Assembly: GCA_023461435.1 (NCBI GenBank)
Contig: JAEYLC010000010.1
Location: 372,001 to 436,000 of the forward strand
Reading direction: 5' to 3'
Length of the DNA: 64,000 bases
From: Bacillota bacterium
GTDB taxonomy: Bacteria; Bacillota; Clostridia; Christensenellales; SZUA-584
The position numbers and the translations under genes were made by a program. Each line of letters starts with the position of its first letter. Position 1 is the first letter of the stretch. Of this stretch, positions 40,629 through 49,258 are shown one piece after another. The notes under the pieces were generated by a model, which made no database searches, was not told where the DNA came from, and saw only the letters and a program-made list of their open reading frames with translations.

Positions 40629-42244
40629 AGCTAAAAAGAATGACGGCTATGGCCATGACACTGGCGCTTAGCTTAATGATGTTCGTCACACCGGCGATGG
40701 CTGCGGATACGGGAAAGACCGAGACGGTCTATGCGTCGCTGAATAACGACGGCAGCGTCGGCAGCATCTATGTGGTGAACCATCTGAGCGGCGGCTATAC
40801 GGATTACGGGACATACACAGAGATCAAGAATCTTTCGACGATGAGCGAGCCGGTGATAGATGGAGATAAGATCACGTTTCCCGATGAACCCGCGGATGGG
40901 GGCCTGTATTATCAGGGCACGATGGCGGGTGAACTGCCCTTGACGCTTGCATTTCACTATTATCTTGACGGTAAAGAGGTGTCGGCGGAAAGCCTTGCGG
41001 GAGCGAGCGGCCACCTTAAAATCGTGATGGATTATGCGCCGAACGCAAATTGCGATGAGGCCGTGCGAAAAGGTCTGATGGCGCAGGTGTCCGCCGTGTT
41101 CGGCAGCGGCTCGGCGTCCAATGTCAAAGCGCCAGGCGCGTCACTGGTGTCGGTGGGCAGCTCCGTGAATGTGAGCAGCATCATCATGCCGGAGCAAAGC
41201 GGCTCTCTGACGATGGAGGCCGATGTGAACGGCTTTGAGATGGACCCGATCACGGTCACGCTGCTCAAAGGCGCGCTGTCTATACCGAGCGTGACGGACA
41301 GCATCGACGAGTTTGAAAACGGCCTGAGTGATATGATCAGCGGCGCCGACGATATGGTAGACGGCACCACGGAGCTGAAGGACGGCATGAAAACGCTGGC
41401 CGGACGGGCGGGCCAGATGAATGACGGACTTGCGGCGCTCAGCTCGGCGGGCGCGCAGATGGACGACGGCCTGGCGCAGTATGAAGCAGGCCTCAATACA
41501 TACGTCTCGGGCGTACAGGCGTTAAAACCGGCATCCGCCCAGATTCGCGCGGGGCTTGATGATCTCGCGGAGAACGGCTCGGCGGTTGTGTCGGGCGTAT
41601 CAGAGGTCAGCGGCAATCTGTCCGCGCTCGCAGGCAGCGCCGAAGACTTGAAAGCGCTCGCGCAATCTCTTGCAAGCAGCCCCGACGAATCGGTGAAGGC
41701 GCTCGCGGGCGGCGTACTGCAGCTGATCGGCGGCGTTCAGGGGCTTTCCGGCGGGCTGGAATCGGCAAGCGGCGGATTAAACCAGTATGCGGACGGCGTC
41801 AGCCAGACGGCGAACGGATATCATGCGTTTGACGACGGCCTTGCGCAGGCCGCGGACGGCGGCGCGCAGATCACATCGGGCTTCGGCGGTATTCACAGCG
41901 GCTTCACTTCATACCGGCAGGGCGTCAGCCAAAGCGCAGAGGGCTTTAATAAGCTGTACCGCGCGCTCAGGGGCTTGCCGTCGAACGTGCAGGAGCTGAT
42001 CGACGGGCAGATCGATTTTAAAGACGGCATCGTGACCGCGAAGGACGAAATCACAGACAAAACAGCGGACATCACTGGCGACAGCGAGCCCGCCGTGTCG
42101 TTCGCGTCGCCCGGAAAGAACAGCCCGGCCAGCGTCCAATACATATTGACCACGCCGGGAATCAAGGTTGAAAAAGCGGAGCAAACGGAACAAAGCGAAG
42201 AAAGCGGAGATTTTTTCTCACGCTTTGCCGACCTTTTCAGCTGA
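40625..42244 (+). CDS. Secreted YhgE/Pip-like repeat protein partner of MMPL
   Basis: A 539-residue exported protein. The signal peptide ends FVTPAMAA. An N-terminal beta-rich domain (about 27-215) is followed by a long helical region (about 225-460) of 'DG...L..G...L..G' type repeats (DGTTELKDGMKTLAGR, DGLAQYEAGLNTY, DGVSQTANGYHAF). Such repeats occur in YhgE/Pip proteins and the periplasmic parts of Gram-positive MMPL systems, where they form a long coiled-coil stalk. There is no C-terminal membrane helix; it ends in an acidic tail. A GGGGG site lies eight bases before ATG 40625. It probably extends the MMPL channel through the wall. Confidence 0.8.
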   Translation: MKLKRMTAMAMTLALSLMMFVTPAMAADTGKTETVYASLNNDGSVGSIYVVNHLSGGYTDYGTYTEIKNLSTMSEPVIDGDKITFPDEPADGGLYYQGTMAGELPLTLAFHYYLDGKEVSAESLAGASGHLKIVMDYAPNANCDEAVRKGLMAQVSAVFGSGSASNVKAPGASLVSVGSSVNVSSIIMPEQSGSLTMEADVNGFEMDPITVTLLKGALSIPSVTDSIDEFENGLSDMISGADDMVDGTTELKDGMKTLAGRAGQMNDGLAALSSAGAQMDDGLAQYEAGLNTYVSGVQALKPASAQIRAGLDDLAENGSAVVSGVSEVSGNLSALAGSAEDLKALAQSLASSPDESVKALAGGVLQLIGGVQGLSGGLESASGGLNQYADGVSQTANGYHAFDDGLAQAADGGAQITSGFGGIHSGFTSYRQGVSQSAEGFNKLYRALRGLPSNVQELIDGQIDFKDGIVTAKDEITDKTADITGDSEPAVSFASPGKNSPASVQYILTTPGIKVEKAEQTEQSEESGDFFSRFADLFS

Positions 42245-42254
42245 CATAAGGACT

Positions 42255-42283
42255 GCATAAATAGCCTTTGGCTTCGTATACTA
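42255..42283 (+). promoter_or_regulatory. Forespore-type (sigma-F/sigma-G) promoter of lonB
   Basis: GCATA (42255-42259), 17 bases, TATACTA (42277-42283). The -35 fits the GHATR/GYATA consensus, and the -10 matches the sigma-G CATnMTA at six of seven positions. lonB of B. subtilis is forespore-expressed. Confidence 0.55.
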
Positions 42284-42312
42284 ATGTTACGGGGTCGGGA
42301 GGCTATTTTTTT

Positions 42313-43968
42313 ATGACAGAAATCATGATAATCATTCAGCTTGTGGTCAGCGTTGTGATCGGCTCGTATTTTTACAGCCAGATGAAAAACAAGAGAAACG
42401 CAAAGTCAAGTCTCGAAAGCGAATCCAAGGTTCAGATGGAAAAGCTCAGGAAAATGCGCAGTATTTCGCTTAATGTGCCGCTGTCCGAAAAAACGCGGCC
42501 GCAGAGCTTCGATGAGATCGTGGGGCAAAGGGAAGGCATCATGGCGCTGTCCGCGGCGCTTTGCGGCGAGAATCCGCAGCATGTGCTGATATACGGGCCG
42601 CCGGGCGTGGGGAAAACGTGCGCGGCACGGCTCGTGATGGATAAGGCGAAGCGCGGGAAGGGCTCGCCGTTCCGCCCCGACGCGAAATTCATCGAGATCG
42701 ACGCGACATGCCTTCGGTACGACGAGAGAAACATCGCCGACCCGCTGATCGGCTCGGTGCACGACCCGATCTATCAGGGCGCGGGCGCATACGGCGTGGC
42801 GGGCGTGCCGCAGCCCAAGGAAGGCGCGGTGACGCGCGCGCACGGCGGCATACTGTTTCTCGACGAGATTGGCGAGCTGCACCCGTTCCACATCAACAAG
42901 CTTTTAAAGGTGCTCGAAGACCGGCGCGTTTATTTCGACAGTGCCTATTACAGCAAGGAGAACAAAAGCATTCCCGCGTATGTCCACGATATATTCGCGA
43001 ACGGCATGCCTGCGGATTTTCGGCTCGTGGGCGCGACGACGCGTTCTCCGCGCGATATTCCGTCCGCGATACGTTCGCGCTGCATGGAAATTTATTTCCG
43101 GCAGCTGTTTCCCGAGGAGGTTGTGACGATCAGCAAGAACGCGGCTGTAAGGGCAGGCACGGGCATCACCGACGCCGCCGCGGCGATCATCGGGGAATAC
43201 GCGAGTAACGGGCGCGACGCGGTGAACATCATACAAATGGCGGCGGGAGTTGCCCGGGAAAAGGGCTTGCAGACGGTGCAGGCCGAGCATGTGAACTGGG
43301 TCATTGAGACAGGCAAATACGTGAAGCGCCCGACGCTGCGGCTCGGCGCCAATGCGGTCGGCTGCGTCAACGGACTCGCGGTATACGGCTCGCAGATCGG
43401 CACGATCATAGAGATCGAAACGGTGGCTGTGAAGGCGGCGCAAGGCTCGCTGACGGTGACGGGCCTTGTGGACGAAGAGGAGATGGGCAGCGAGAGCAAG
43501 AAGCTGCGCCGCAAGAGCACAGCGAAGAGCAGCGTGGAAAACGTATTGACCGCACTGCAGAAGAATTTCGGCATCAACCCGTCGGACTACTACATCCATA
43601 TCAATATGCCGGGCGGTTCGCCGATCGACGGCCCCTCGGCGGGTGCGGCGATTGCCGTATCGGTGTTTTCCGCCATCACAGGCCGGTGCGTCAATCCCGG
43701 CCTCGCAATGACGGGGGAGATATCCATCAACGGCAGCATACGCGCCGTGGGCGGCGTCAAGGAAAAGGTATGGGCGGCCAAAAGAGCGGGCGCTTCGCTG
43801 GTTATCATACCGGCTGAGAATATCGACGAGGTGCAGGAAACCGGCGGTATCCATGTGGCGGGCGTCAAGCATATCGGAGAGGTGATACGACTCGCGTTCA
43901 TGCAGCAAAAAACGCCCTCCAAGGAGGACGTCGATATATTGAGCGCGCAGGGGCTGGAAAACCGCTGA
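42313..43968 (+). CDS. lonB: ATP-dependent protease LonB (sporulation type)
   Basis: A 551-residue protease, the same length as B. subtilis LonB. It has one N-terminal membrane helix (about 3-18) and an AAA+ module with Walker A GPPGVGKT and Walker B GGILFLDEIGEL. The C-terminal Lon protease domain has the catalytic Ser in DGPSAGAAIAV and the Lys in GGVKEKVWAAKR. It lacks the large N-terminal substrate domain of LonA. GGGAGG lies ten bases before the ATG, and a forespore-type promoter lies upstream. It converges on the phosphoesterase-engB-lonA operon across a shared terminator that overlaps its stop codon. Confidence 0.94.
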   Translation: MTEIMIIIQLVVSVVIGSYFYSQMKNKRNAKSSLESESKVQMEKLRKMRSISLNVPLSEKTRPQSFDEIVGQREGIMALSAALCGENPQHVLIYGPPGVGKTCAARLVMDKAKRGKGSPFRPDAKFIEIDATCLRYDERNIADPLIGSVHDPIYQGAGAYGVAGVPQPKEGAVTRAHGGILFLDEIGELHPFHINKLLKVLEDRRVYFDSAYYSKENKSIPAYVHDIFANGMPADFRLVGATTRSPRDIPSAIRSRCMEIYFRQLFPEEVVTISKNAAVRAGTGITDAAAAIIGEYASNGRDAVNIIQMAAGVAREKGLQTVQAEHVNWVIETGKYVKRPTLRLGANAVGCVNGLAVYGSQIGTIIEIETVAVKAAQGSLTVTGLVDEEEMGSESKKLRRKSTAKSSVENVLTALQKNFGINPSDYYIHINMPGGSPIDGPSAGAAIAVSVFSAITGRCVNPGLAMTGEISINGSIRAVGGVKEKVWAAKRAGASLVIIPAENIDEVQETGGIHVAGVKHIGEVIRLAFMQQKTPSKEDVDILSAQGLENR

Positions 43969-43986
43969 TTCATGCAAGCGGTTTTC
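43957..43986. terminator. Bidirectional terminator between lonB and the phosphoesterase
   Basis: GAAAACCGCT (43957-43966) with AGCGGTTTTC (43977-43986), ten pairs. The arms overlap the last codons or stop of both convergent genes. Confidence 0.8.
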
Positions 43987-44681
43987 TAAACGAGTTTGTG
44001 AAGTGAAAAATGGGTCGCGTCGCACGAGACGAGCGTATACTTAACACCTCGCACGGTGCCTGAGAGCGCGCCCTTGATGCTGGCCGCGTGCAGATGGCCG
44101 TACACCACCTGAGATGCGCCGTACTTTTCAAAGAGCTCGGTGAACAGCGTGGGGGAGCCGTCCTGATCAGAAGGCGGATAGTGGATCATGCCGATCAGCG
44201 TTTTATCGGGCGCGGCTTTTCGCGCGTGCGAAAGCGACAGCTCCAGCCGCCCGGCTTCGCGCTTATACAGCTTTTCGTCCTCTTCGGGATTGTACTGGCG
44301 GTTGCCGGGGCAGAGCCAGCCGCGCGTCCCCGCGATCACGTAACCGCCGAACACAAAGCTGTTGTTCTGCAACGCCATCGTGTTGTTAAATAGCAGCGAA
44401 TTGACCTGAGCGAGCGAGCCCCACCAGTAATCGTGATTGCCCTTCAGCAGCACTTTGATGCCCGGCATATCGCAGATCTCTGAGATATCCGTGCGCGCTT
44501 CATCAAGCCGCATCGCCCACGACAGATCGCCGGGCAGCAGCACCACGTCGTCATCGCCGACGCAATGAAGCCAGTCTTCTTTAATTTTTACCCAGTGACC
44601 GTTCCAATGCTCGCCAAACACATCCATGGGCTTAAGGCTGTAGCCGGAGAGATGAAGGTCACCGATGGCGAATAAATTCAT
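43986..44681 (-). CDS. Metallophosphoesterase (COG1768-like)
   Basis: A 231-residue calcineurin-type phosphoesterase. Metal motifs: AIGDLHLSG, LPGDLSWAM, KGNHDYWWG, MIHYPPS and VYGHLHAAS. The KPMDVFGEHWNGHW insert after the first motif marks a conserved bacterial subfamily of unknown substrate. It is the last gene of a lonA-engB-phosphoesterase operon and overlaps engB as ATGA. No signal peptide is present, so it is cytosolic. Confidence 0.9.
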   Translation of the reverse strand: MNLFAIGDLHLSGYSLKPMDVFGEHWNGHWVKIKEDWLHCVGDDDVVLLPGDLSWAMRLDEARTDISEICDMPGIKVLLKGNHDYWWGSLAQVNSLLFNNTMALQNNSFVFGGYVIAGTRGWLCPGNRQYNPEEDEKLYKREAGRLELSLSHARKAAPDKTLIGMIHYPPSDQDGSPTLFTELFEKYGASQVVYGHLHAASIKGALSGTVRGVKYTLVSCDATHFSLHKLV

Positions 44682-45265
44682 ATCGTCAGAGCCTTTTCAA
44701 TTTCATCAAGCAGGGAATCGGCGCCGAAGCGGTTGGAGGAGGATACGGCCACGATGGGGTAATCCACACCGCCGCTGACGCTGTTTTTTAACAGATTGAG
44801 CTGCGCGAAACGTTTGGTTTTCGCAATTTTATCGGCTTTGGTGGCGACGATGATGACCGATATTCCAAAATGCGCCGCGTATTCAAACATGAGCTTGTCG
44901 TCCGCCGTCGGATTGTGGCGGATATCGAGCAATATCAGCAGCGCGCGCAGCTGCTTGGAATGGCTCAAATAGCCTTCGATCATTTTCGACCAGCTTTGCT
45001 GCTCCGATTTGCTCACGCGCGCAAAGCCGTAACCCGGCAGATCGACGAGCAGGAACTCCTCGTTGACCACAAAGAAATTGACAAGCCGCGTTTTCCCGGG
45101 GCTGGAGCTGATTTTCGCAAGCTTGGAATTGTTTGTCAAGTAATTGACCAGCGACGATTTCCCGACGTTGGATTTGCCGCATATCGCGATTTCGGGCATG
45201 TCAAGAGACGGATAATCCGCCTTTGCTTTCATGCTCTTTAAAAATCGGGCGTTTTTTATCAGCAT
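44678..45265 (-). CDS. engB: Ribosome biogenesis GTPase EngB (YsxC)
   Basis: A 195-residue GTPase needed for 50S subunit assembly. G1 is GKSNVGKSS, G2 in SSPGKTRLVNFF, G3 LVDLPGYGFA, G4 TKADK, and G5 in VSSSNRFG. GGAGGG stands just before the ATG. The gene overlaps lonA by seven bases at its start and the phosphoesterase by four at its end. The lonA-ysxC order is conserved in B. subtilis. Confidence 0.96.
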   Translation of the reverse strand: MLIKNARFLKSMKAKADYPSLDMPEIAICGKSNVGKSSLVNYLTNNSKLAKISSSPGKTRLVNFFVVNEEFLLVDLPGYGFARVSKSEQQSWSKMIEGYLSHSKQLRALLILLDIRHNPTADDKLMFEYAAHFGISVIIVATKADKIAKTKRFAQLNLLKNSVSGGVDYPIVAVSSSNRFGADSLLDEIEKALTI

Positions 45266-47580
45266 GCACCCTCCTGCTTCACGATGGCGATAGCCAGCAC
45301 TTCATCGAGATTAGACACCTTGATGAACTTGACAGACTTGCGCAGCGTCGCGGGCATGAGCGAGATGTCCTTTTCATTGCCGGCCGGAATGATGATGGTG
45401 CGGATGCCCACCTTGAGCGCGGCCAGCGCCTTTTCCTTAAGCCCGCCGATGGGCAGCACGCGTCCGGTCAGCGTGATCTCGCCCGTCATCGCGATGTCGC
45501 TTCTCACGGGGCGGCCGGATAGCGCCGACACGAGCGCCGTGGCGATCGTAATGCCCGCGGACGGGCCGTCCTTGGGGATCGCGCCTTCGGGCAGATGGAT
45601 ATGGATGTCCGTATTGTCGATAAAGTCCTCGCCGATGCAGAGCGCCTCGCTGTTGGCGCGCACATAACTGAGTGCCGCCTTGGCCGATTCCTGCATCACC
45701 TCGCCGAGCTTGCCTGTGAGCGAGAGCTTGCCCTTGCCGTGCATCTTGATGGCCTCGACGACGAGCGTCTGGCCGCCTGCGGCTGTCCACGCAAGCCCCA
45801 TCACCACGCCCACCTTGTCCTCGCTGCCCGATTCCGTTTGAGAAAAAATCGGGGGCCCGAGATAGCGGACGAGCGTGTTTTTGGTGACCATGATGCGTGA
45901 GCGCGAGCCGGTGAGATCCACCACGCATTTGCGGAATATCGTCGCGATTTTGCGTTCGAGCTCACGGACGCCCGCTTCGCGCGTGTAGCGGCGGATCAGC
46001 TCGGTCAGCGCCGTGTCGCGGATGGTAACTTCGTTTTCTTCCAAGCCATGCTCGCTGCGTTGCTTGGGGATCAGATGGTTCTTCGCGATGCCCATCTTCT
46101 CAAGCTCGGTATAGCTTGAGAGGTCGATGATCTCCATGCGGTCGAGCAGGGGGGCGGGAATGGTATCGTAGTTATTCGCCGTCGTCAAAAACATTACATG
46201 CTCAAGGCTGAACGGCAGGTCAAGATAATGGTCGCGGAAGCTGTTGTTGATTGCAGGGTCCAGCACCTCCAGCATCGCCGAGGCGGGATCGCCGCGAAAA
46301 TCGTTTGCCATCTTGTCGATCTCGTCAAACAGGAACACGGGGTTCATGCTGTCCGCCTGCTTGATGGACGAAATGATGCGGCCGGGTATCGCGCCGATGT
46401 ATGTACGGCGGTGGCCTCTGATCTCGGCCTCGTCACGCACGCCGCCGAGGGAGGTGCGCACGAAGCTGCGCCCGAGCGCACGCGCGATGGAGCGCGCGAT
46501 CGACGTTTTGCCGGTGCCCGGCGGGCCGACGAAGCACAGAACGGGGCCGCGCAGGTCTTTTTTGCGCCCGAGCACCGCAATATATTCGACGATCCGGTCT
46601 TTGACTTTTTCGAGGCCGTAATGGTCTTCGTCGAGTATCTTTCTCGCGTGCTTCAAATCGAGGTTGTCCTCGCTGAACTTGTTCCACGGCAGCTCGAGTA
46701 TCCATTCCACATAGGTGCGGATCACGCCGAGCTCGGGGGAACCAAGAGAGAGCTTTTCCATGCGCGAGATTTCTTTTTCCGTCTTTTCACGGATATCGTC
46801 GCTGACGTCGATTTGAGAGAGCTTTAAGCGAAGCTCGTCCGCGTCCGACTGCACGCTGCCCGCCTCGCCAAGCTCGTTTTGAATCGCGCGCATCTGCTCG
46901 CGCAGCACATATTCCTTCTGCGATTTATCGATCTGCTTTCTGACCTTGCTGCGGATATCGTTCTCGATCTCCGTGATTTCCAGCTCGCTGGTTAAAAGGC
47001 CCACGAGCAGCTCGAGGCGCTCCGTCACATCCACGCACTCAAGCGCCCTTTGCTTGTCCTCCAGCTTGAAAAGCACGCCCGAAGCGATAATGTCCGCCAT
47101 CTGGCCGATATCCTCCACGCTGTTCACGGACGAAAGTATCTCGGATGATACCTTGGTGCTCACGGTGGTCAGCTTTTCAAAAAGCCCGAGCACCATGCGC
47201 CGCAAGGCGAGTTCCCTGGCTTGGCTGTCTTCCGTTTCAACAGGCGTCAGCTCGGTCGTTTCAACCTCAAGATACGGCTGGGTCGATGTGAAACTATCTA
47301 TGCGGGCGCGGCTCTCGCCTTTTACGAGCACCCGGATCACATCGCCGGGCAGCTTTAATATCTGTTTAATGCGCGAAACGGTTCCCACCTCATAGATGTC
47401 CTCGGGAGCAGGGTCAAGAATCTCCTTGTCCTTTTGCGCGGCAAGAAATATAATCTGGTCGACTTCCATCGCCTTTTCGAGCGCGGCAATGGATTTTTCA
47501 CGTCCGACTTCAAAATGCAGTGCCATATGCGGAAAGACGATGACGTCTCTCAAAGCAACCATAGGCATGGTATGGCTCAT
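45259..47580 (-). CDS. lon: ATP-dependent protease La (LonA)
   Basis: A 773-residue housekeeping Lon. The N-terminal substrate-recognition domain (about 1-200, starting PMVALRDVIVFPHM) is followed by a coiled coil and an AAA+ module (GPPGTGKTSIARSIA, FLFDEIDKM). The C-terminal protease domain has the catalytic Ser in PKDGPSAGITIAT and the Lys in GGLKEKALAALK. It degrades misfolded and regulatory proteins. The ATG follows GGAGGG. Its promoter at 47610-47638 is near consensus; no CtsR- or CIRCE-type operator is visible. Confidence 0.97.
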   Translation of the reverse strand: MSHTMPMVALRDVIVFPHMALHFEVGREKSIAALEKAMEVDQIIFLAAQKDKEILDPAPEDIYEVGTVSRIKQILKLPGDVIRVLVKGESRARIDSFTSTQPYLEVETTELTPVETEDSQARELALRRMVLGLFEKLTTVSTKVSSEILSSVNSVEDIGQMADIIASGVLFKLEDKQRALECVDVTERLELLVGLLTSELEITEIENDIRSKVRKQIDKSQKEYVLREQMRAIQNELGEAGSVQSDADELRLKLSQIDVSDDIREKTEKEISRMEKLSLGSPELGVIRTYVEWILELPWNKFSEDNLDLKHARKILDEDHYGLEKVKDRIVEYIAVLGRKKDLRGPVLCFVGPPGTGKTSIARSIARALGRSFVRTSLGGVRDEAEIRGHRRTYIGAIPGRIISSIKQADSMNPVFLFDEIDKMANDFRGDPASAMLEVLDPAINNSFRDHYLDLPFSLEHVMFLTTANNYDTIPAPLLDRMEIIDLSSYTELEKMGIAKNHLIPKQRSEHGLEENEVTIRDTALTELIRRYTREAGVRELERKIATIFRKCVVDLTGSRSRIMVTKNTLVRYLGPPIFSQTESGSEDKVGVVMGLAWTAAGGQTLVVEAIKMHGKGKLSLTGKLGEVMQESAKAALSYVRANSEALCIGEDFIDNTDIHIHLPEGAIPKDGPSAGITIATALVSALSGRPVRSDIAMTGEITLTGRVLPIGGLKEKALAALKVGIRTIIIPAGNEKDISLMPATLRKSVKFIKVSNLDEVLAIAIVKQEGAC

Positions 47581-47609
47581 GATGCCCTCCGAATGTTATT
47601 TGCTGGTGT

Positions 47610-47638
47610 ATTATACATGAAAACCGCTTCAACTGCAA
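47610..47638 (-). promoter_or_regulatory. Promoter of the lonA operon
   Basis: On the minus strand TTGCAG (47638-47633), 17 bases, TATAAT (47615-47610). Confidence 0.8.
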
Positions 47639-47705
47639 GGAGGCGTCTTCGTGCGCTTTACAGTATCATCATTATTTCTTAGCCATTCATTCACGCTTTA
47701 TTCCT

Positions 47706-47735
47706 TGGACAAATCAAACGCCGGCATGATATAAT
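47706..47735 (+). promoter_or_regulatory. Promoter of the degV-family gene
   Basis: TGGACA (47706-47711), 18 bases ending in TGA, then TATAAT (47730-47735): an extended -10 promoter. Confidence 0.65.
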
Positions 47736-47784
47736 TATTGCCAATGATCATCAACGCCATCATATTTTTTAGGAGCATATTATA

Positions 47785-48624
47785 ATGAGAAAAGTCAAAA
47801 TCGTCACCGACTCGACATCAGACCTTTCGTATGAGACGCTCGAACAGCGCGGCATCGAGAGAGTTCCCTTGCATATCATACTGGGGGACGATTCATACCC
47901 GGACGATAAAAGCCTGAAAAGCGCTGATCTTTTTCGTTATGCCGATGAAACAGGAACGCTGCCCAAATCGGCGGCGGTCAATGAATTTGAGTTTGAAGAA
48001 GTTTTTAAAAGGCTTCTCGATGAGGACTATGATATCTTTTTTACCGGCATCAGCAGCAAGCTCTCGTGCACGATGCAGAGCGCGCAAACCGCAGCCGAAA
48101 AGCTCGGGAAAGACCGCTTTTCCATCGTGGATTCGTTAAGCCTGTCCACTGGCGTGGGCTTGCAGGTGCTCGAGGCGTCCGACCTTGCGATGCAGGGAGC
48201 GGGGCTTGAGGACATCACAAAACATGCGCTGGAGATTCGCCCCAAGGTTCAGGCCAGCTTTGTGGTGGATACATTGAAGTACCTATACATGGGAGGCCGG
48301 TGCTCGCGCCTTGTATCCATAGTGGGCAGTCGGCTCAAAATCAAGCCCAAGCTCGAGCTGGTTGGCGGTGAAATCGTGCCGGGCGTGAAGTTTCGGGGTA
48401 AGGATTACATTAAGAAATACTATGAGCAGATGATGGAACGCGTTGATGAGATTGACTCGAAGCGCGTTTTTGTGACGCATTGCATGGCCGAGAGCGCGCA
48501 GGATGTGAAAGCGTTGCTCGAAACAGAACACGGGTTTAAGAATGTGGAGATCACCGAGGCGTCCCCGACGATTTCCACACACTGCGGGCCGGGCACGCTC
48601 GGCATTCTGTTCCTTTATAAATAA
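47785..48624 (+). CDS. DegV-family fatty-acid-binding protein (FakB-like)
   Basis: A 279-residue protein of the DegV fold. It opens VKIVTDSTSDLSYE, with TGISSKLSCTMQSAQ around the lipid carboxylate and the later YLYMGGRCS and GPGTLGILF. FakB/DegV proteins hold a fatty acid for phosphorylation by the kinase FakA, feeding exogenous acids to phospholipid synthesis. No fakA lies here. TAGGAG precedes the ATG. The next gene starts two bases after its stop. Confidence 0.93.
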   Translation: MRKVKIVTDSTSDLSYETLEQRGIERVPLHIILGDDSYPDDKSLKSADLFRYADETGTLPKSAAVNEFEFEEVFKRLLDEDYDIFFTGISSKLSCTMQSAQTAAEKLGKDRFSIVDSLSLSTGVGLQVLEASDLAMQGAGLEDITKHALEIRPKVQASFVVDTLKYLYMGGRCSRLVSIVGSRLKIKPKLELVGGEIVPGVKFRGKDYIKKYYEQMMERVDEIDSKRVFVTHCMAESAQDVKALLETEHGFKNVEITEASPTISTHCGPGTLGILFLYK

Positions 48625-48625
48625 T

Positions 48626-48907
48626 ATGTTTTATACGTATATTCTCGAATGCGCGGACGGCAGCTACTATACCGGTTGGACGGACGACATCGAAAAACGT
48701 CTGCGCGCGCACAACGCGGGCAGCGGCAGCAAATATACGCGCACACGATTGCCTGTTGTGCTGAGACACAGCGAGACGTTTGACACAAAGAGCGAAGCGA
48801 TGCGGCGAGAATGCGCGGTCAAAAAGCTGAGCCGCAGCGGCAAGGCGGCGCTGATGCAGAGAGATAATGAAAACGAGGGAGGCGTATCGGATGGATCAGA
48901 AAAATGA
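48626..48907 (+). CDS. GIY-YIG nuclease-fold protein (UPF0213)
   Basis: A 93-residue single-domain protein that starts MFYTYILECADGSYYTGWT, the GIY-YIG core, with the catalytic Arg in EKRLRAHN and the Glu in RRECAVKKL. Family members (YazA, YhbQ) are small stand-alone nuclease-fold proteins of unclear role in DNA metabolism. It has no good ribosome site and is probably translated by coupling to the upstream stop. Its 3' end overlaps the next gene by 17 bases. Confidence 0.88.
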   Translation: MFYTYILECADGSYYTGWTDDIEKRLRAHNAGSGSKYTRTRLPVVLRHSETFDTKSEAMRRECAVKKLSRSGKAALMQRDNENEGGVSDGSEK

Positions 48908-49253
48908 GATGCTTACGATCGACGACTACATCGCGCAGTTTCCTGACGATATACAGGAGAAGCTCAACGCCATCAGGCGGACGATCCGGCAGGCTGTGCC
49001 CGATGCGTCGGAGAAGTTAAGCTACGGAATGCCAACGTTTTATCTTAAAAAGAATCTCGTGCATTTTGCGGCCTTCAAGAATCATATCGGGTTTTATCCC
49101 GCGCCGCATGGAATCGAGGCTTTTCGTGACGAGCTCAGCAAATACAAGGGCTCGAAGGGCGCGGTGCAGTTTCCGCTCAATGAGCCGCTGCCGCTTGAGC
49201 TGATCGCGCGTATCGCGGCTTACAGAGCCGAGGAAAACAGAAAGCTGAAATAA
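48891..49253 (+). CDS. DUF1801 (YdhG-like) protein
   Basis: A 120-residue protein with the DUF1801 pattern: TIDDYIAQFPDDIQEKL, then AVPDASEKLSYGMPTFYLKK, HIGFYPAPHGIEAF and GAVQFPLNEPLP. The fold is related to frataxin-like/YdhG proteins; the function is not established, though an iron-related role has been proposed for some members. GGGAGG stands eight bases before ATG 48891. It is the last gene of the degV-GIY-YIG-DUF1801 unit and converges on the zinc-ribbon gene with a five-base gap. Confidence 0.87.
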   Translation: MDQKNEMLTIDDYIAQFPDDIQEKLNAIRRTIRQAVPDASEKLSYGMPTFYLKKNLVHFAAFKNHIGFYPAPHGIEAFRDELSKYKGSKGAVQFPLNEPLPLELIARIAAYRAEENRKLK

Positions 49254-49258
49254 TAACG

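Noticed and set aside
42904..44025. Long antisense open frame (373 codons) opposite lonB
   Set aside because: Arg/Ala/His-rich translation, no ribosome site and no domain; it mirrors the GC-rich third positions of lonB.
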